From Zhongshania aquimaris (lineage in GTDB: Bacteria > Pseudomonadota > Gammaproteobacteria > Pseudomonadales > Spongiibacteraceae): DNA of 64,000 nucleotides. A model generated the notes under the pieces. That model searched no databases and was not told the origin of the DNA. It saw nothing but the letters and a program-made list of their open reading frames with translations. The stretch spans positions 992,001-1,056,000 of the forward strand of contig NZ_JAHWDQ010000001.1 of the NCBI RefSeq assembly GCF_019312595.1, written 5' to 3'. Below, one piece after another: positions 1 to 9,396 of the stretch (the stretch's first letter is position 1; the number at the start of each line of letters is the position of its first letter). A program made the position numbers and the translations under genes.

Positions 1-455
1 AGGGCCTGCCCCAGCTCAGGATCAAGTTCGTAGGCGGCAAAACCGCAGCGCCGGTAAACAGCCTGCGCAACCGTATTACCCTGCAGGACTTCGAGGGTTA
101 CTTTACAACAACCCCGCTGCCTGGCTAACTTTTCTACCTCAGACATTAAGCGCTGGGCCAAACCCTGGCCACGGTAGGCCGGCAATACAATCACATCGTG
201 AATATTTAGCAAGGGCTTGCACTTAAAGCTTGAGAATCCTTGCAATACCGTTGCCAGTGCCGCCGGCTTTTCACCATCGAAAATCAAAATCGTTTCGGCA
301 TTTGCGACGTCCGCCAAGGCGTCACATAGGCCAGACAAAACCTTATCTGGCAACGCTTCACCACCACCCATTGGATCTAAGGCATAGTGGGACATCAGCA
401 ACTCTATCGCAGCGCGATCCCGCGGTTGTTTGTAGTCTGCAAGACTGACTAGCAT
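1..455 (-). CDS. GNAT family N-acetyltransferase, 3' end outside window
   Basis: This reverse-strand frame runs off the left edge of the window, so the C-terminus is missing; about 151 residues are visible. It starts with ATG at 455-453 and reads MLVSLADYKQPRDRAAIELL. The acetyl-CoA-binding signature of GNAT enzymes is clear: HDVIVLPAYRGQGLAQRLM (a V-x-P-x-x-R-G-x-G-x-A core), followed by the helix and VYRRCGFAAYEL near the visible end. The early DPMGGG motif is shared by a GNAT subfamily common in pseudomonads. The substrate cannot be told from sequence. The ribosome site ahead of the ATG is weak, so the start is moderately certain. Confidence 0.8.
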   Translation of the reverse strand, partial: MLVSLADYKQPRDRAAIELLMSHYALDPMGGGEALPDKVLSGLCDALADVANAETILIFDGEKPAALATVLQGFSSFKCKPLLNIHDVIVLPAYRGQGLAQRLMSEVEKLARQRGCCKVTLEVLQGNTVAQAVYRRCGFAAYELDPELGQA

Positions 456-513
456 CAGCGCGCACCATCCACTGACTTTTTTCCAGCTTTTTTCAGGCCT
501 TCATCAATCACCC

Positions 514-933
514 TTAAAACTCCCTATTTTCAGCACCCGGCCCCAGTGGCTGGCCGTAACTAAATTCGACAAAATTACCATCGGGATCTCGCAAACCGCA
601 GTAGTAGCCAACCGGGTAATCTTCCTCACGGGTTTCCCACACCAAAATGCCGTCGGCGCGAGCGCGATCCGCGATGCTATCGACAGCATCACTACTGGCG
701 ACGGCAAAACCCAAATGCGAGAAGTCGCTATCGCTTTGCGCCCTACCCGGCCCACCGGGCAACAGCACTAAAATAAACTCTTTTTCTCTACCGTGCTCGG
801 CCATCCAAATGACTTTGCCATTGTGGTGCGGTCGTTCGTGGACAATATTCATCTCAGCGTAGCGATGATAAAAATCGACACAAGCCGCTAGATCCTGCAC
901 GTGCATGGCGATATGAGTCAGCGATGTAGGCAT
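514..933 (-). CDS. VOC (glyoxalase I / dioxygenase-fold) family protein
   Basis: A 139-residue protein made of a single vicinal-oxygen-chelate module. It opens with the typical LTHIAMHVQDLAACVDFYH strand-helix unit. Its second half carries HLGFAVASSDAVDSI and ends with GYYCGLRDPDGNFVEFSYG, the usual metal-site strand with Glu in VEFSYG. The ATG is preceded by AAGGAG at good spacing, which fixes the start. VOC proteins of this size are often lactoylglutathione lyases or small-molecule-modifying metalloenzymes; the substrate is not predictable here. It lies just upstream of the degraded LysR remnant and the GNAT gene, all on the reverse strand. The VOC family call is firm; the reaction is open. 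Confidence 0.85.
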   Translation of the reverse strand: MPTSLTHIAMHVQDLAACVDFYHRYAEMNIVHERPHHNGKVIWMAEHGREKEFILVLLPGGPGRAQSDSDFSHLGFAVASSDAVDSIADRARADGILVWETREEDYPVGYYCGLRDPDGNFVEFSYGQPLGPGAENREF

Positions 934-941
934 GATACTCC

Positions 942-1214
942 TTACTCCATCCGGGAATTAACTGCCTGTGACAATAACAAGCCGTGCCGGTAAGGTCGAA
1001 TATCTTCACGTGTAAGCCCACCCTCATCAGGGTACTTGCTGTGCCAAATGGCGCGTGGTGTCGCCATCATGCCTTGCCGGCTGCGGACGAAAAGCTCGTC
1101 GTGAAAGGTCAACCGCCATCTCTGCAATACCGCGCTCATGGCGGGCTGGCTCGAGCCGATGCGGTCGGCGGCGGCCACTGGTTTCACACGCTCGTCGGAT
1201 GACCTGGAAACCAC
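942..1214 (-). pseudogene. Remnant of a LysR-type transcriptional regulator
   Basis: The frame encodes the recognition half of a LysR helix-turn-helix: VAAADRIGSSQPAMSAVLQR, then LFVRSRQGMMATPRA, which are hallmark LysR residues. The usual N-terminal helix is not in this frame. In another frame, just upstream on the same strand, MTNFKELLQIE is followed at once by a stop, as expected if a frameshift separated the first helix. After about 55 residues the LysR similarity ends, and the frame closes about 35 residues later with no effector domain. A tail beginning IWHSKYPDEGG might derive from the extreme C-terminus of a LysR protein, implying an internal deletion, but that is speculative. Not expected to be functional. 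Confidence 0.65.
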
Positions 1215-1672
1215 TATTCTATTTGCAACAACTCTTTAAAATTGGTCATCGCCCACACCATTTTTCAGGCACAAATGACGGCAAAGGTGAAATCTCCGTT
1301 ACCCAAACCTTTGTTGAGTACTCCCTGTTCTGGTTTATCTGCCTATACCTTGGCTTAACCGAAATATTTCTTTTTGGCACCGCGTTCAAAGGCTTATGGG
1401 CTGCCCACAACCACGTGAACTGGAATTACGATCTGTTTTTTTTGAATCACCGCTGGGTTTGGGTGCGCAAAACCATATATGGGCTGTGCCATGTACTGAC
1501 GTTCCCAACCCAACATCACCACCATCACGCCCGCGGCAAAAACTCGGCAAAAAACATGTGCAATCTACTGTCGATCTACGACTGGCTGGTATCTGGCACA
1601 CTGGCAATAGAATCCAGCCGACCGAATCAATATGGCTGGAAGCAGTCACCGCAGGAAGAGCACAATATATAG
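1199..1672 (+). pseudogene. C-terminal remnant of a fatty acid hydroxylase / sterol desaturase family gene
   Basis: About 157 residues resemble the C-terminal half of membrane di-iron hydroxylases. HRPHH resembles the HxxHH box, WAAHNHVNWN matches the Q/AHxNV region, and HHHHHARG followed by NMCNLLSIYDWLVSGTL matches the final histidine box plus the conserved N-x-x-x-x-x-D-x-x-F/S-G-T stretch. The N-terminal membrane half is missing: upstream of 1199 the DNA belongs to the LysR remnant on the other strand, and the two remnants overlap by 16 bp. The histidine boxes are partly altered. The region therefore looks like the joined debris of two genes. A short functional protein cannot be excluded but is unlikely. 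Confidence 0.55.
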
Positions 1673-1933
1673 CACCGCTATTTCGCCATCGACATGCAAA
1701 AACTTGGCTAAATCTTTAGTTGCATCGCGACGCGTCACAACATGGCCTGCCGCGCCAGTTCACGAGCACTAAGTGCGATAGTTCACGAAAGCGTAAAGTT
1801 TAATGCTGCCGCCCTTAATATTTGCACTGAAAACATTATACTGCCCCTCAATAAACGGATTACCTTCAACGAAGTGACTTCTGCTGTCGCATTCAAACCG
1901 AGTAATCCGCCACGATAACAAAGAGGCAATATC

Positions 1934-3733
1934 ATGCTCCCCAGTGCCCGCTTAATCACCCAACTCACACTTATTAGTGCTATCACGGTACTCACAGCCT
2001 GCGGCGGAAGCTCAAGCTCGTCATCCAGGGGCGGACCCACTGATAATCCCGGTAGCGGGAATAACGGCCAGCCCGAAAGCCAAAACCACTTCGATCAAAC
2101 GCTCACCGGCTTCGACGGCGAGACAGTGGCATTTACGGTATACGCACCGGAAAACCCCCAGGGAAAGCGCGTCCCTTTAATACTTCACAGCCACGGCTTT
2201 GGTCTTTCTCGCGCCAAAAATTTCGAAAGCCCCGATCCACTCGAATCCTTTCTCACCAATGATATTTCTGGTGATGTCGCCAGGCGAGCATGGCTGGAAA
2301 AGGGCTTTTATGTCATTAGTTTTGACCAGCGCGGTTTTGGTGAAACCACTGGCAATATCACCGTAATGGATCCCGATATCGACTGCCGCAATGTGTCGCA
2401 AATAATAGACTGGGCCGAAGAGAATCTGGTTAATTTGAGTTTTGAGGGCGACGACCCGCTCATTGGCGCCGTTGGTCTGTCTTACGGTGGCGGCTTCCAA
2501 ACAGTGTGCTCCAGTGTAGATAAACGCTTTGACGCCATTGTGCCCTTGGCAACATGGAGCAACCTGCCCTACAGCCTGTACGCCAACAATACGCCGAAGA
2601 ATATCTGGTTAGACATTTTATCAGTCGCATCGATGGGCAAGCTTGAACCCTATCTTTTCGAGGCCATTATTGGCGCAAGCACCACCGGCGAAATCGCAGC
2701 CGAAACCGTCACCCGCTTAGCGGGTCACAGCCCACTGTCGTTTTGTGAAGGCGAACGCGAAGACGGCAGAACGCTCTCCACCGCCGACGCCTTATTTATT
2801 CAAGGTAGCAATGACGTACTTTTTAACATTAATGAAGCGGTAGAAAATTACGAGTGCTGGAAAGGCCAAGGCAACGAGGCACACTTGTTTATACAGAAAG
2901 ACGGTCATATTTTACCGGCACTACAAACCGCCGGTCGGCAAATCTTATTCGGCACCGAAGGCACGCTGTATTGCGATGGCCAAGTTTTTCAAACAGACGA
3001 TCTAGCCTTGAATTTTTTGGTCTCCAAATTACAAGGCACAAGTGCCCCAGCCATTCCCGACGTCTGTTTTAGTCTGACTGCCCAGCAATCCGGCACCAGC
3101 AGCAGCGAAGTAAAACGCGGCGGCTCACTCACTAGTTTTGACGAAACGCAGATTATTCCCGGCGGCCTGAGCAATGTTGTCGATCTGCTCACCGCTCTGC
3201 CGTTACAAACCGTTCTCGCGACCTTATCCTCATTGCCGGTAGAAGCATCAAGCACTTTGATTGCAGTACTAACAGCCAGCACTGATCCTACGTCACTGGT
3301 CGATTATCTAGACGATATCGTCAATCTGCTACCAAGCGAACTGCTAAGCCAGCTGGTCGCTAAGGGAAAATTCATTCCCCTGCAAATTGTGACAAATGAT
3401 GGTGTTCTCGCAGGCATTCCCTTAGCCATGCTGAATGTCAGTGGCGGCAATGGTGACGGCAATCTATTGTATATAGGCTTGGGCAAAATACCCGCTGATG
3501 GCGGCGATGCCTTTTTAATTAACGATCAAGTGTTGCCAATACGCGGCAGCGGCTTGATCGCGCAGGAAATGATCGGGGCTTCGGAGCCCGTCACCACGGG
3601 GGATACCCTCGGCCTTATGGTGTATGGATTCCATCCTTACTTCACCCACATTAGCAGTATCACCCAAGCCCCCATACCGGCGGCCATGAGTGGTACCGTT
3701 GACTTGCCGCTGTTAGTGAACAACAGCCAATAA
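1934..3733 (+). CDS. Secreted alpha/beta-hydrolase lipoprotein
   Basis: A 599-residue exported hydrolase. The N-terminus is a lipoprotein signal (hydrophobic core then LTAC, lipidated Cys23) followed by a Ser/Gly-rich linker, so the enzyme should be membrane-anchored in the periplasm or at the surface. The fold is an alpha/beta-hydrolase of the S15/CocE-like kind: HSHGFG oxyanion segment, SFDQRGFGET, then the nucleophile elbow GLSYGGG with Ser183. Later come QGSNDVLFN (likely acid) and KDGHILPA (likely base His). The last ~200 residues form an extra domain of unknown role, rich in Leu/Val/Gly. AGAGG lies before the ATG. The gene stands alone and is closed by a 17-bp hairpin. The substrate (peptide, ester or polymer) is unknown. 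Confidence 0.8.
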   Translation: MLPSARLITQLTLISAITVLTACGGSSSSSSRGGPTDNPGSGNNGQPESQNHFDQTLTGFDGETVAFTVYAPENPQGKRVPLILHSHGFGLSRAKNFESPDPLESFLTNDISGDVARRAWLEKGFYVISFDQRGFGETTGNITVMDPDIDCRNVSQIIDWAEENLVNLSFEGDDPLIGAVGLSYGGGFQTVCSSVDKRFDAIVPLATWSNLPYSLYANNTPKNIWLDILSVASMGKLEPYLFEAIIGASTTGEIAAETVTRLAGHSPLSFCEGEREDGRTLSTADALFIQGSNDVLFNINEAVENYECWKGQGNEAHLFIQKDGHILPALQTAGRQILFGTEGTLYCDGQVFQTDDLALNFLVSKLQGTSAPAIPDVCFSLTAQQSGTSSSEVKRGGSLTSFDETQIIPGGLSNVVDLLTALPLQTVLATLSSLPVEASSTLIAVLTASTDPTSLVDYLDDIVNLLPSELLSQLVAKGKFIPLQIVTNDGVLAGIPLAMLNVSGGNGDGNLLYIGLGKIPADGGDAFLINDQVLPIRGSGLIAQEMIGASEPVTTGDTLGLMVYGFHPYFTHISSITQAPIPAAMSGTVDLPLLVNNSQ

Positions 3734-3743
3734 GCCCGCTTAG

Positions 3744-3786
3744 ATCGCACGCTGGTGATATTTTTGCTCTATCACCAGCGTGCGAT
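3744..3786. terminator. Bidirectional terminator-like hairpin
   Basis: Perfect 17-bp inverted repeat (ATCGCACGCTGGTGATA at 3744-3760 and its complement at 3770-3786) with a 9-nt loop TTTTTGCTC. It sits between two convergent genes, the hydrolase ending at 3733 and the thiolase ending at 3821, and is well placed to stop transcription from both sides. It lacks a long T-tract on either side, so termination efficiency is inferred from stem strength and position. Confidence 0.75.
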
Positions 3787-3820
3787 TTCAGCTAATTAAC
3801 GCATCGCCGCAAGCTTGCGA

Positions 3821-5005
3821 CTAGAGACACACTTCAAACAAGCCCGCCGCGCCCATACCGCCACCGACACACATGGTGACGACAACATATTTCACACCGC
3901 GACGCTTACCCTCTAGCAAGGCGTGCATCACCATTCTTGCGCCGCTCATACCGTAGGGATGGCCAATTGAAATAGCGCCGCCATTAACGTTTAAACGCTC
4001 ATTGGGAATGCCCAGTTTGTCGCGGCAGTAAATGACTTGCACTGCAAAGGCCTCATTCAATTCCCAGAGACCGATGTCATCCATTTTTAGCCCAGCATGT
4101 TTAAGCAATTTTGGAATAGCGTAGATAGGCCCAATACCCATTTCATCGGGCTCACACCCGGCAACCGCAACACCACGATATATTCCCAAGGGAGCTAAAT
4201 TGCGCTGTTCAGCTAATTTGGCATCCATCATAACGACCGCTGCCGCGCCATCAGAAAGCTGAGACGCATTTCCTGCACTAATGCTACCGCCGTCACGAAC
4301 TGCTTTTAAAGACGATAAATTTTCCAGCGTCGTCGACGGGCGGTTACCTTCGTCCTGGCTCAAGGTGACCTGTTCCTGCGAAGTTTCACCGGTTTCTTTA
4401 TTGCTCACCAACTTGCTTGCTGTGACCGCCACGATCTCATCGGCGAACTTCCCTGCCTGCTGTGCAGCTGCAGTTCTCTGCTGAGACTGCAGCGCGTATT
4501 CATCCTGGGCATCGCGGGAAATATTGTAGCGATTCGCCACGACCTCAGCGGTATCCAGCATAGCCATATAAATATTTGGCACTTGGGCGATCGCTGCAGG
4601 ATCAACCAAGCGGTGCATATTCATATGCTCGTTCTGTACCAATGAAATCGATTCGCAGCCACCGGCAACGAGCATCGGTGCGCCATCTAAAATGATCTGC
4701 TTGGCACCCGTTGCAATCGCCATCAAACCGGAAGAACACTGCCTATCAATTGTCATGCCGCCGACTGATACAGGCAAACCCGATGCCATTGCCGCAATGC
4801 GGCCGAAATTCATCGTCTGCGTACCCTGCTGAATCGCGGCACCCATTATGCAGTCGTCCAATTCCTTGGGATCTACTCCAGAGCGCGCAACCGCAGCTTT
4901 AATCGCAAAAGCCGATAATGACGGTGCCTCTAGATTATTAAATGCGCCGCGATACGCTCTTCCTATCGGGGTCCGCGCCGCCGATACTATCACTGCCTCT
5001 TTCAT
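3821..5005 (-). CDS. Acetyl-CoA C-acyltransferase (thiolase)
   Basis: A 394-residue thiolase, the expected family length. It catalyses CoA-dependent cleavage of a 3-ketoacyl-CoA, the last step of beta-oxidation, in the cytoplasm. The catalytic residues are all present: nucleophilic Cys90 in DRQCSSG, His349 in [12 protein letters not shown], and Cys379 in [12 protein letters not shown]. The N-terminus [15 protein letters not shown] is typical. It is the last gene of a four-gene operon (acyl-CoA dehydrogenase, MaoC hydratase, SDR, thiolase) with gaps of under 50 bp, which argues for a degradative FadA-like role rather than acetoacetyl-CoA synthesis. Chain-length and substrate preference are not visible. 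Confidence 0.92.
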   Translation of the reverse strand: MKEAVIVSAARTPIGRAYRGAFNNLEAPSLSAFAIKAAVARSGVDPKELDDCIMGAAIQQGTQTMNFGRIAAMASGLPVSVGGMTIDRQCSSGLMAIATGAKQIILDGAPMLVAGGCESISLVQNEHMNMHRLVDPAAIAQVPNIYMAMLDTAEVVANRYNISRDAQDEYALQSQQRTAAAQQAGKFADEIVAVTASKLVSNKETGETSQEQVTLSQDEGNRPSTTLENLSSLKAVRDGGSISAGNASQLSDGAAAVVMMDAKLAEQRNLAPLGIYRGVAVAGCEPDEMGIGPIYAIPKLLKHAGLKMDDIGLWELNEAFAVQVIYCRDKLGIPNERLNVNGGAISIGHPYGMSGARMVMHALLEGKRRGVKYVVVTMCVGGGMGAAGLFEVCL

Positions 5006-5043
5006 TATATTTTCTCCAATTACCTTGCAATTTTTACTTAAAG

Positions 5044-5964
5044 TTACGCCTTGTCTTGCGCTAAAAATGCCTGAGCCTTCAGTAAAAATTTCTCTGACTG
5101 CTTAGCGCCATTGTCCAAGGGTGATTGTTTATCGGTATTACAAATCTCATCCCAATGCGCAGCTACCGCCTCGGGTGTTTGCTGAGCTGGCTCTAAATAA
5201 ACACCCTCGGTTTCAAATATTTTTGAACTTGCGTAGCCACCGCCACCGGCACATAAAATGTGGCGACTGGGTGCACCCTCATGACAGAGAATCAGTGCAC
5301 CAGCAGTTACGGCTTCCGGCACCAACATGGCTAATATTTCTTCCGGCATGATATCTTCCGTCATGCGCGTTGCCGCTGTGGGTGCCAAGGCGTTAATTCT
5401 GACATTGTATTTAGCGCCCTCTAAACCCAAGGTATTCATTAAGCCGACCACCGCCATCTTGGCGGCACCGTAATTGGTCTGACCAAAATTACCATATAGT
5501 CCGCTCGACGACGTGGTCATAACGATACGACCGTACTGCTGTTCTTTCATGAGGTCCCACACTGCTTTTGTGCAGTTTACCGACCCCATAAGATGAACAT
5601 CCATCACCAACTTAAAGTCATCTATCGACATTTTAGTAAATGATTTATCACGCAAAATACCTGCGTTATTAATCAAAATATCAACGCGTCCCCAGGCGTT
5701 CAGCGCTTGCTGAACCATGTCTTCAACGTCACTGTAGTTTGCAACGTTGGCGCCGTGCGCAATGGCTTCACCACCGGCGGCTTTAATCTCTTCCACTACG
5801 CTTTTGGCCGCCGCAGAAGACGAACCCGCGCCATCGCGCGCGCCGCCTAAATCATTCACAACGACCTTGGCGCCACGGGCGGCCAGCGCGATGGCATGAC
5901 TGCGACCCAAGCCATTTCCCGCACCGGTTACTATTGCCACCTGGCCATCAAAACGAATACTCAT
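5044..5964 (-). CDS. SDR-family 3-hydroxyacyl-CoA dehydrogenase-like protein
   Basis: A 306-residue short-chain dehydrogenase. Visible features are the cofactor loop TGAGNGLG (residues 13-20), an ND motif at the end of the second strand (VVVNDLGG), NNAG (99-102), and the catalytic Ser region with Tyr165 and Lys169 (YGAAK). The extended loop rich in Gly/Ser after NDLGG and the overall length match the (3R)-hydroxyacyl-CoA dehydrogenase domain of peroxisomal multifunctional enzyme 2. The operon supplies a MaoC hydratase as the natural partner, so oxidation of (R)-3-hydroxyacyl-CoA is the likely job. An in-frame GTG lies one codon upstream; ATG at 5964 is preferred because AGGAG is 6 nt away. 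Confidence 0.87.
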   Translation of the reverse strand: MSIRFDGQVAIVTGAGNGLGRSHAIALAARGAKVVVNDLGGARDGAGSSSAAAKSVVEEIKAAGGEAIAHGANVANYSDVEDMVQQALNAWGRVDILINNAGILRDKSFTKMSIDDFKLVMDVHLMGSVNCTKAVWDLMKEQQYGRIVMTTSSSGLYGNFGQTNYGAAKMAVVGLMNTLGLEGAKYNVRINALAPTAATRMTEDIMPEEILAMLVPEAVTAGALILCHEGAPSRHILCAGGGGYASSKIFETEGVYLEPAQQTPEAVAAHWDEICNTDKQSPLDNGAKQSEKFLLKAQAFLAQDKA

Positions 5965-6010
5965 CACTTTCTCCTAATAATTTCTGGGCTCGCTGTCCCG
6001 TCAATTCGCT

Positions 6011-6472
6011 TCACGCGACCATTTGCACGCTGATCCATTCCGCAACTAGAGCGGGTTTAGACTCACCTTCTATTTCAACGGTGACTTCGGTACTCACCCT
6101 AAAGTTTCCGGGCTTTATTTCTTCAATTGATAATATTTTGGCCTTTGCTCGTATACGACTACCGACTTTGACCGGAGAGAGAAAACGCACTTTATCGAAG
6201 CCGTAATTAATCCCCATATAGAAGCCATTGATCAGAATACTGTACTGTTCAGAAAAATAGGACAGCATCGACAAACTGAGAAAGCCGTGAGCGATGGTGG
6301 TGCCAAAGGGGGAGTCTTTCGCTCGCTCTGGATCAACATGAATAAACTGATGATCGATCGTGCAATCTGCAAATTGATTTATTCTATTTTGGTCTATCGT
6401 CAGCCAGTCGGTGGCCTCAGGCTCGAAGCCAATATAATTCTGCACATCCTGCTTATCTATTAATGTCGCCAC
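6011..6472 (-). CDS. MaoC-family (R)-specific enoyl-CoA hydratase-like protein
   Basis: A 153-residue hotdog-fold protein of the MaoC dehydratase family. The hydratase-2 active-site pattern is visible as TIDHQFIHVDPERA with Asp40 and His45, followed by GTTIAHGFLSLSM. It would hydrate trans-2-enoyl-CoA to (R)-3-hydroxyacyl-CoA for the SDR encoded next. The open frame extends upstream to 6505, but the GTG at 6472 is favoured: AAGGAGA lies at good distance, and the shorter start avoids overlap with the dehydrogenase gene ending at 6496. A paralogue with the same motif is encoded at 21717-22175. Substrate range is unknown. Confidence 0.87.
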   Translation of the reverse strand: MATLIDKQDVQNYIGFEPEATDWLTIDQNRINQFADCTIDHQFIHVDPERAKDSPFGTTIAHGFLSLSMLSYFSEQYSILINGFYMGINYGFDKVRFLSPVKVGSRIRAKAKILSIEEIKPGNFRVSTEVTVEIEGESKPALVAEWISVQMVA

Positions 6473-6495
6473 ACCACATCTCCTTTTACTCGTTA

Positions 6496-8298
6496 TTAAA
6501 ACCAATTATTTTTCATATCGTAAAACGTCGCATCAAGTTCCGTTAAGCGCATCGACCAAACATCAATTAATGGCAATTCAAAATTCATAAAATACGTCAT
6601 CGCCTGCAACTTTCCCTGATAGAAATCCATATCAGACGGATGAAGTTTAGCGGCCATTGCCGCCTGCGCAACTAGGCCCTGACGCAGCCACAACCAAGCT
6701 ATCACAACGTGGCCAAACATATCTAAATAGCTGACAGAATTCGCCAACACCAGATCAATTGGCTTTGTCATCATGGCCTGCAATAAGAACTCGGTGGTGC
6801 TCTTGAGTACCGATACCGCTTCGCTTAGCTGCATTGCTGGGCCCGACAAATTAGTCGACATTGCCGCATCAATATCTTTTTGTATTTCCGCTAGACAAAA
6901 TAAATAGCCCGTCTGCCCATTCATCGGCAATTTGCGAGCCAACAAATCAAGTGACTGGATGCCCGTAGTGCCCTCATGAATAGGGTTAAGGCGGTTGTCG
7001 CGGTAGAACATTTCTACCGGGTGCTCATTGATATAGCCGTGCCCACCAAGCACTTGTATCGCCAAACTATTTGATTTTGGGCCGTATTCCGATGGCCAAC
7101 TTTTAATAATCGGGGTTAGGAAATCTAGCAAGGTGTCTGCTTTGGCACGCTCGTCCTCGCTGAGGGCGGTGTGGCGATCATCCGCCAACTGCGCACCCAG
7201 CAGGCAGAGGGCAAACGCACCCTCCGAGTAGGCCTTTTGGGCAAGTAGCATACGCCTCACATCAGCGTGCTCAATGATACTCACCGGCGCCGACAGTGGA
7301 TCATTATTCGACGGCAGTCGCCCTTGAAAACGCTCCCGCGCATAGTCCAATGAATATTGATATCCGGTTAACGCCGTGCAGGCCGCAATGGTGCCGACCA
7401 TAACCCGCGCCTCGTTCATCATATGAAACATATAGCTAAGACCGCGGTTAGCTTCGCCCAGTAAATAGCCAACGGCACCGCCATTTTCACCAAAGTTTAG
7501 CACCGTAGAGGTTTGGCCACGGCCACCCATTTTGTGAAAGAGCCCTGCCAACGCCACATCGTTGCGCTCGCCCAAAGACCCATCTTCATTGACAAGTATT
7601 TTAGGAACAATAAACAGGGAAATCCCCTTCACACCCGCTGGCGCACCTTTAATTCTCGCCAAAACCAAATGCACTATATTCTCATTGAGGTCGTGATCAC
7701 CCCCGGATATAAATATTTTGCTGCCACTAATTCGGTAGCTGCCATCGTCCGCCGGTACAGCGCTTGTCAACAAATCCGCTAGCCCTGAGCCAGCACTCGA
7801 CTCGGTCATCGCCATGGTGCCGGCAAACCGACCGCTGCGCATGGGCTTCACCCATTTCTCCACTTGCTCGGCAGTACCATGATGCTCAATAAGACTAGCA
7901 TTGGCGGAAGTTAAGGCGAGGTAGCCCATAGTAGTGCTGCCAGCGGCACACAAATATGCGTTAGCCGCAGCAGACACCAGCAAGGGTAACTGCATTCCCC
8001 CGAATTCGTAGTTGGCTGTAGAGGATACAAAGCCGGCTTGAATCGCCGCATCAACAGCAATTTTTATTTCCGGGATCATCGAAATTTTTTCGCCATCAAA
8101 GGTCGGTTGCTGTTCATCCACCTTCTTGCGAATCGGAACAAAATATTTGCTGGCAATATGCTGGGCTGTATTGATTGCCGCATTAAACGTGTCTACAGAA
8201 TGATCTGCATAGCGGGGTCTGGCAGTTAAGCCCTCAGCATCAAAAAGCTCGTAGAGCATGAACTGTATATCGCGTTCAGAAAGGATTGCCGCTGTCAT
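6496..8298 (-). CDS. Acyl-CoA dehydrogenase with C-terminal extension
   Basis: A 600-residue FAD-dependent dehydrogenase that introduces the 2,3 double bond into acyl-CoA. It has the middle-domain motif MAMTESSAGSGLADL, the LGGHGYINEHPVE signature, and YRDNRLNPIHEGTTGIQS, which holds the conserved glutamate stretch of the FadE-like long family. The last ~120 residues are the extra helical domain found in ~600-residue AcdA-type enzymes. ATG at 8298 is chosen over an in-frame start at 8313 because AGGTCAGG lies just ahead. It is the first enzyme of the operon running to 3821 and follows a regulator gene by about 100 bp. Chain-length specificity cannot be read. Confidence 0.92.
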   Translation of the reverse strand: MTAAILSERDIQFMLYELFDAEGLTARPRYADHSVDTFNAAINTAQHIASKYFVPIRKKVDEQQPTFDGEKISMIPEIKIAVDAAIQAGFVSSTANYEFGGMQLPLLVSAAANAYLCAAGSTTMGYLALTSANASLIEHHGTAEQVEKWVKPMRSGRFAGTMAMTESSAGSGLADLLTSAVPADDGSYRISGSKIFISGGDHDLNENIVHLVLARIKGAPAGVKGISLFIVPKILVNEDGSLGERNDVALAGLFHKMGGRGQTSTVLNFGENGGAVGYLLGEANRGLSYMFHMMNEARVMVGTIAACTALTGYQYSLDYARERFQGRLPSNNDPLSAPVSIIEHADVRRMLLAQKAYSEGAFALCLLGAQLADDRHTALSEDERAKADTLLDFLTPIIKSWPSEYGPKSNSLAIQVLGGHGYINEHPVEMFYRDNRLNPIHEGTTGIQSLDLLARKLPMNGQTGYLFCLAEIQKDIDAAMSTNLSGPAMQLSEAVSVLKSTTEFLLQAMMTKPIDLVLANSVSYLDMFGHVVIAWLWLRQGLVAQAAMAAKLHPSDMDFYQGKLQAMTYFMNFELPLIDVWSMRLTELDATFYDMKNNWF

Positions 8299-8399
8299 AT
8301 TGCCTGACCTCATTAAGATTCTTCAGGCATTCTGGTTAACTAAAGATTCATCCACCACGACACCGAATGTCCAGGTGGCGAATATCCACTACCTAGCGA

Positions 8400-9236
8400 C
8401 TAATAAAACAGCAGAGGATGCTCTAGGTCGTGATCTAATGAGTCACCAAAATCATAGGCCTCATCCTCGGGATACAAGGTCACAATACTTAGCTGCGGCT
8501 CAGAGGCAAAGGCGGTTGGCCCTAAGGCACCCACCATCGTCCCCACGCTGAAAAACCGTTTTAACTCGCCCTCGATATCCAGCTGCACCCGAAAGCTCGC
8601 CATGGGCTCTGTACGCGCCGCGCGCTGGCGCCAATCAGCCGGCGCGCTTGGGTAGGCTTGCAGGCGTTCTATCGTGTTAAGCGCCGTTTCATCACCGGTA
8701 AACAAGGCCGTCTGCTGAATGGACATGAGAATCGCCGACAAGGTATCTGGCCAATCACTCACAATATTACCGGCGCCAGAGTGACTAAATATAAAGTCAT
8801 AAAAATTAGTGACCGAGGTCAACGCCTCTGCACTCACTATTCGCGAGTAAAAACGAACCCAACCTCGATTAACCATTAGGATATTTGTCGAGCTGTCTAT
8901 CACCGATGCGGGAAACGGATCTAAAGCCCGCAAGTTCATCAGCAAGGCTTTGCGAAGCCATTTGAGTTCGGGGGCATTAAAGTCTACCCGCTCCTCCCGG
9001 GGAGCGAAGCCCGCCGCAATCAGCAGATGGGTTAAATCCCGCCGCCCAAGACTTAGAGCACGGGCAATATCAAGTACCATGGTCTCACTGGGCCGACTAT
9101 TGCCATTCTCGAGACGGCTAATATGACGCGGAGAGCTATTCAAACGATCTGCAAGATCCTCCTGGCTAAGCTGATGTACGCCGCGCCAAAATTTAAGGAA
9201 ACGCCCAAACACTGGTCTCGGAGTATTATCTTTCAT
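8400..9236 (-). CDS. XRE-family regulator with MmyB-like ligand-binding domain
   Basis: A 278-residue transcription factor. Residues ~12-65 form a Cro/C1-type helix-turn-helix (LSQEDLADRLNSSPRHISRL), followed by the FAPREER link and a ~180-residue domain that resembles the MmyB ligand-binding (PAS-like) domain, reported to bind fatty acids in related regulators. It is encoded 101 bp upstream of the acyl-CoA dehydrogenase on the same strand and divergently from an MDR oxidoreductase. Control of the beta-oxidation operon, the divergent gene, or both in response to an acyl ligand is therefore a fair inference. No operator was identified with confidence. Confidence 0.83.
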   Translation of the reverse strand: MKDNTPRPVFGRFLKFWRGVHQLSQEDLADRLNSSPRHISRLENGNSRPSETMVLDIARALSLGRRDLTHLLIAAGFAPREERVDFNAPELKWLRKALLMNLRALDPFPASVIDSSTNILMVNRGWVRFYSRIVSAEALTSVTNFYDFIFSHSGAGNIVSDWPDTLSAILMSIQQTALFTGDETALNTIERLQAYPSAPADWRQRAARTEPMASFRVQLDIEGELKRFFSVGTMVGALGPTAFASEPQLSIVTLYPEDEAYDFGDSLDHDLEHPLLFY

Positions 9237-9396
9237 GCACTCTCATTTAAGTAATTGGCTAGGGTCTGTTTAAGAACCACATGCTTTGCTCCATTGCCAC
9301 CAATAGCAAGCGAAGCGACTACACTGCTGATAATACGCTATAGTAATTCTCAATATAAAAAACAAATTTAAATTGAGCTAATAAGGGACTCTCAAC

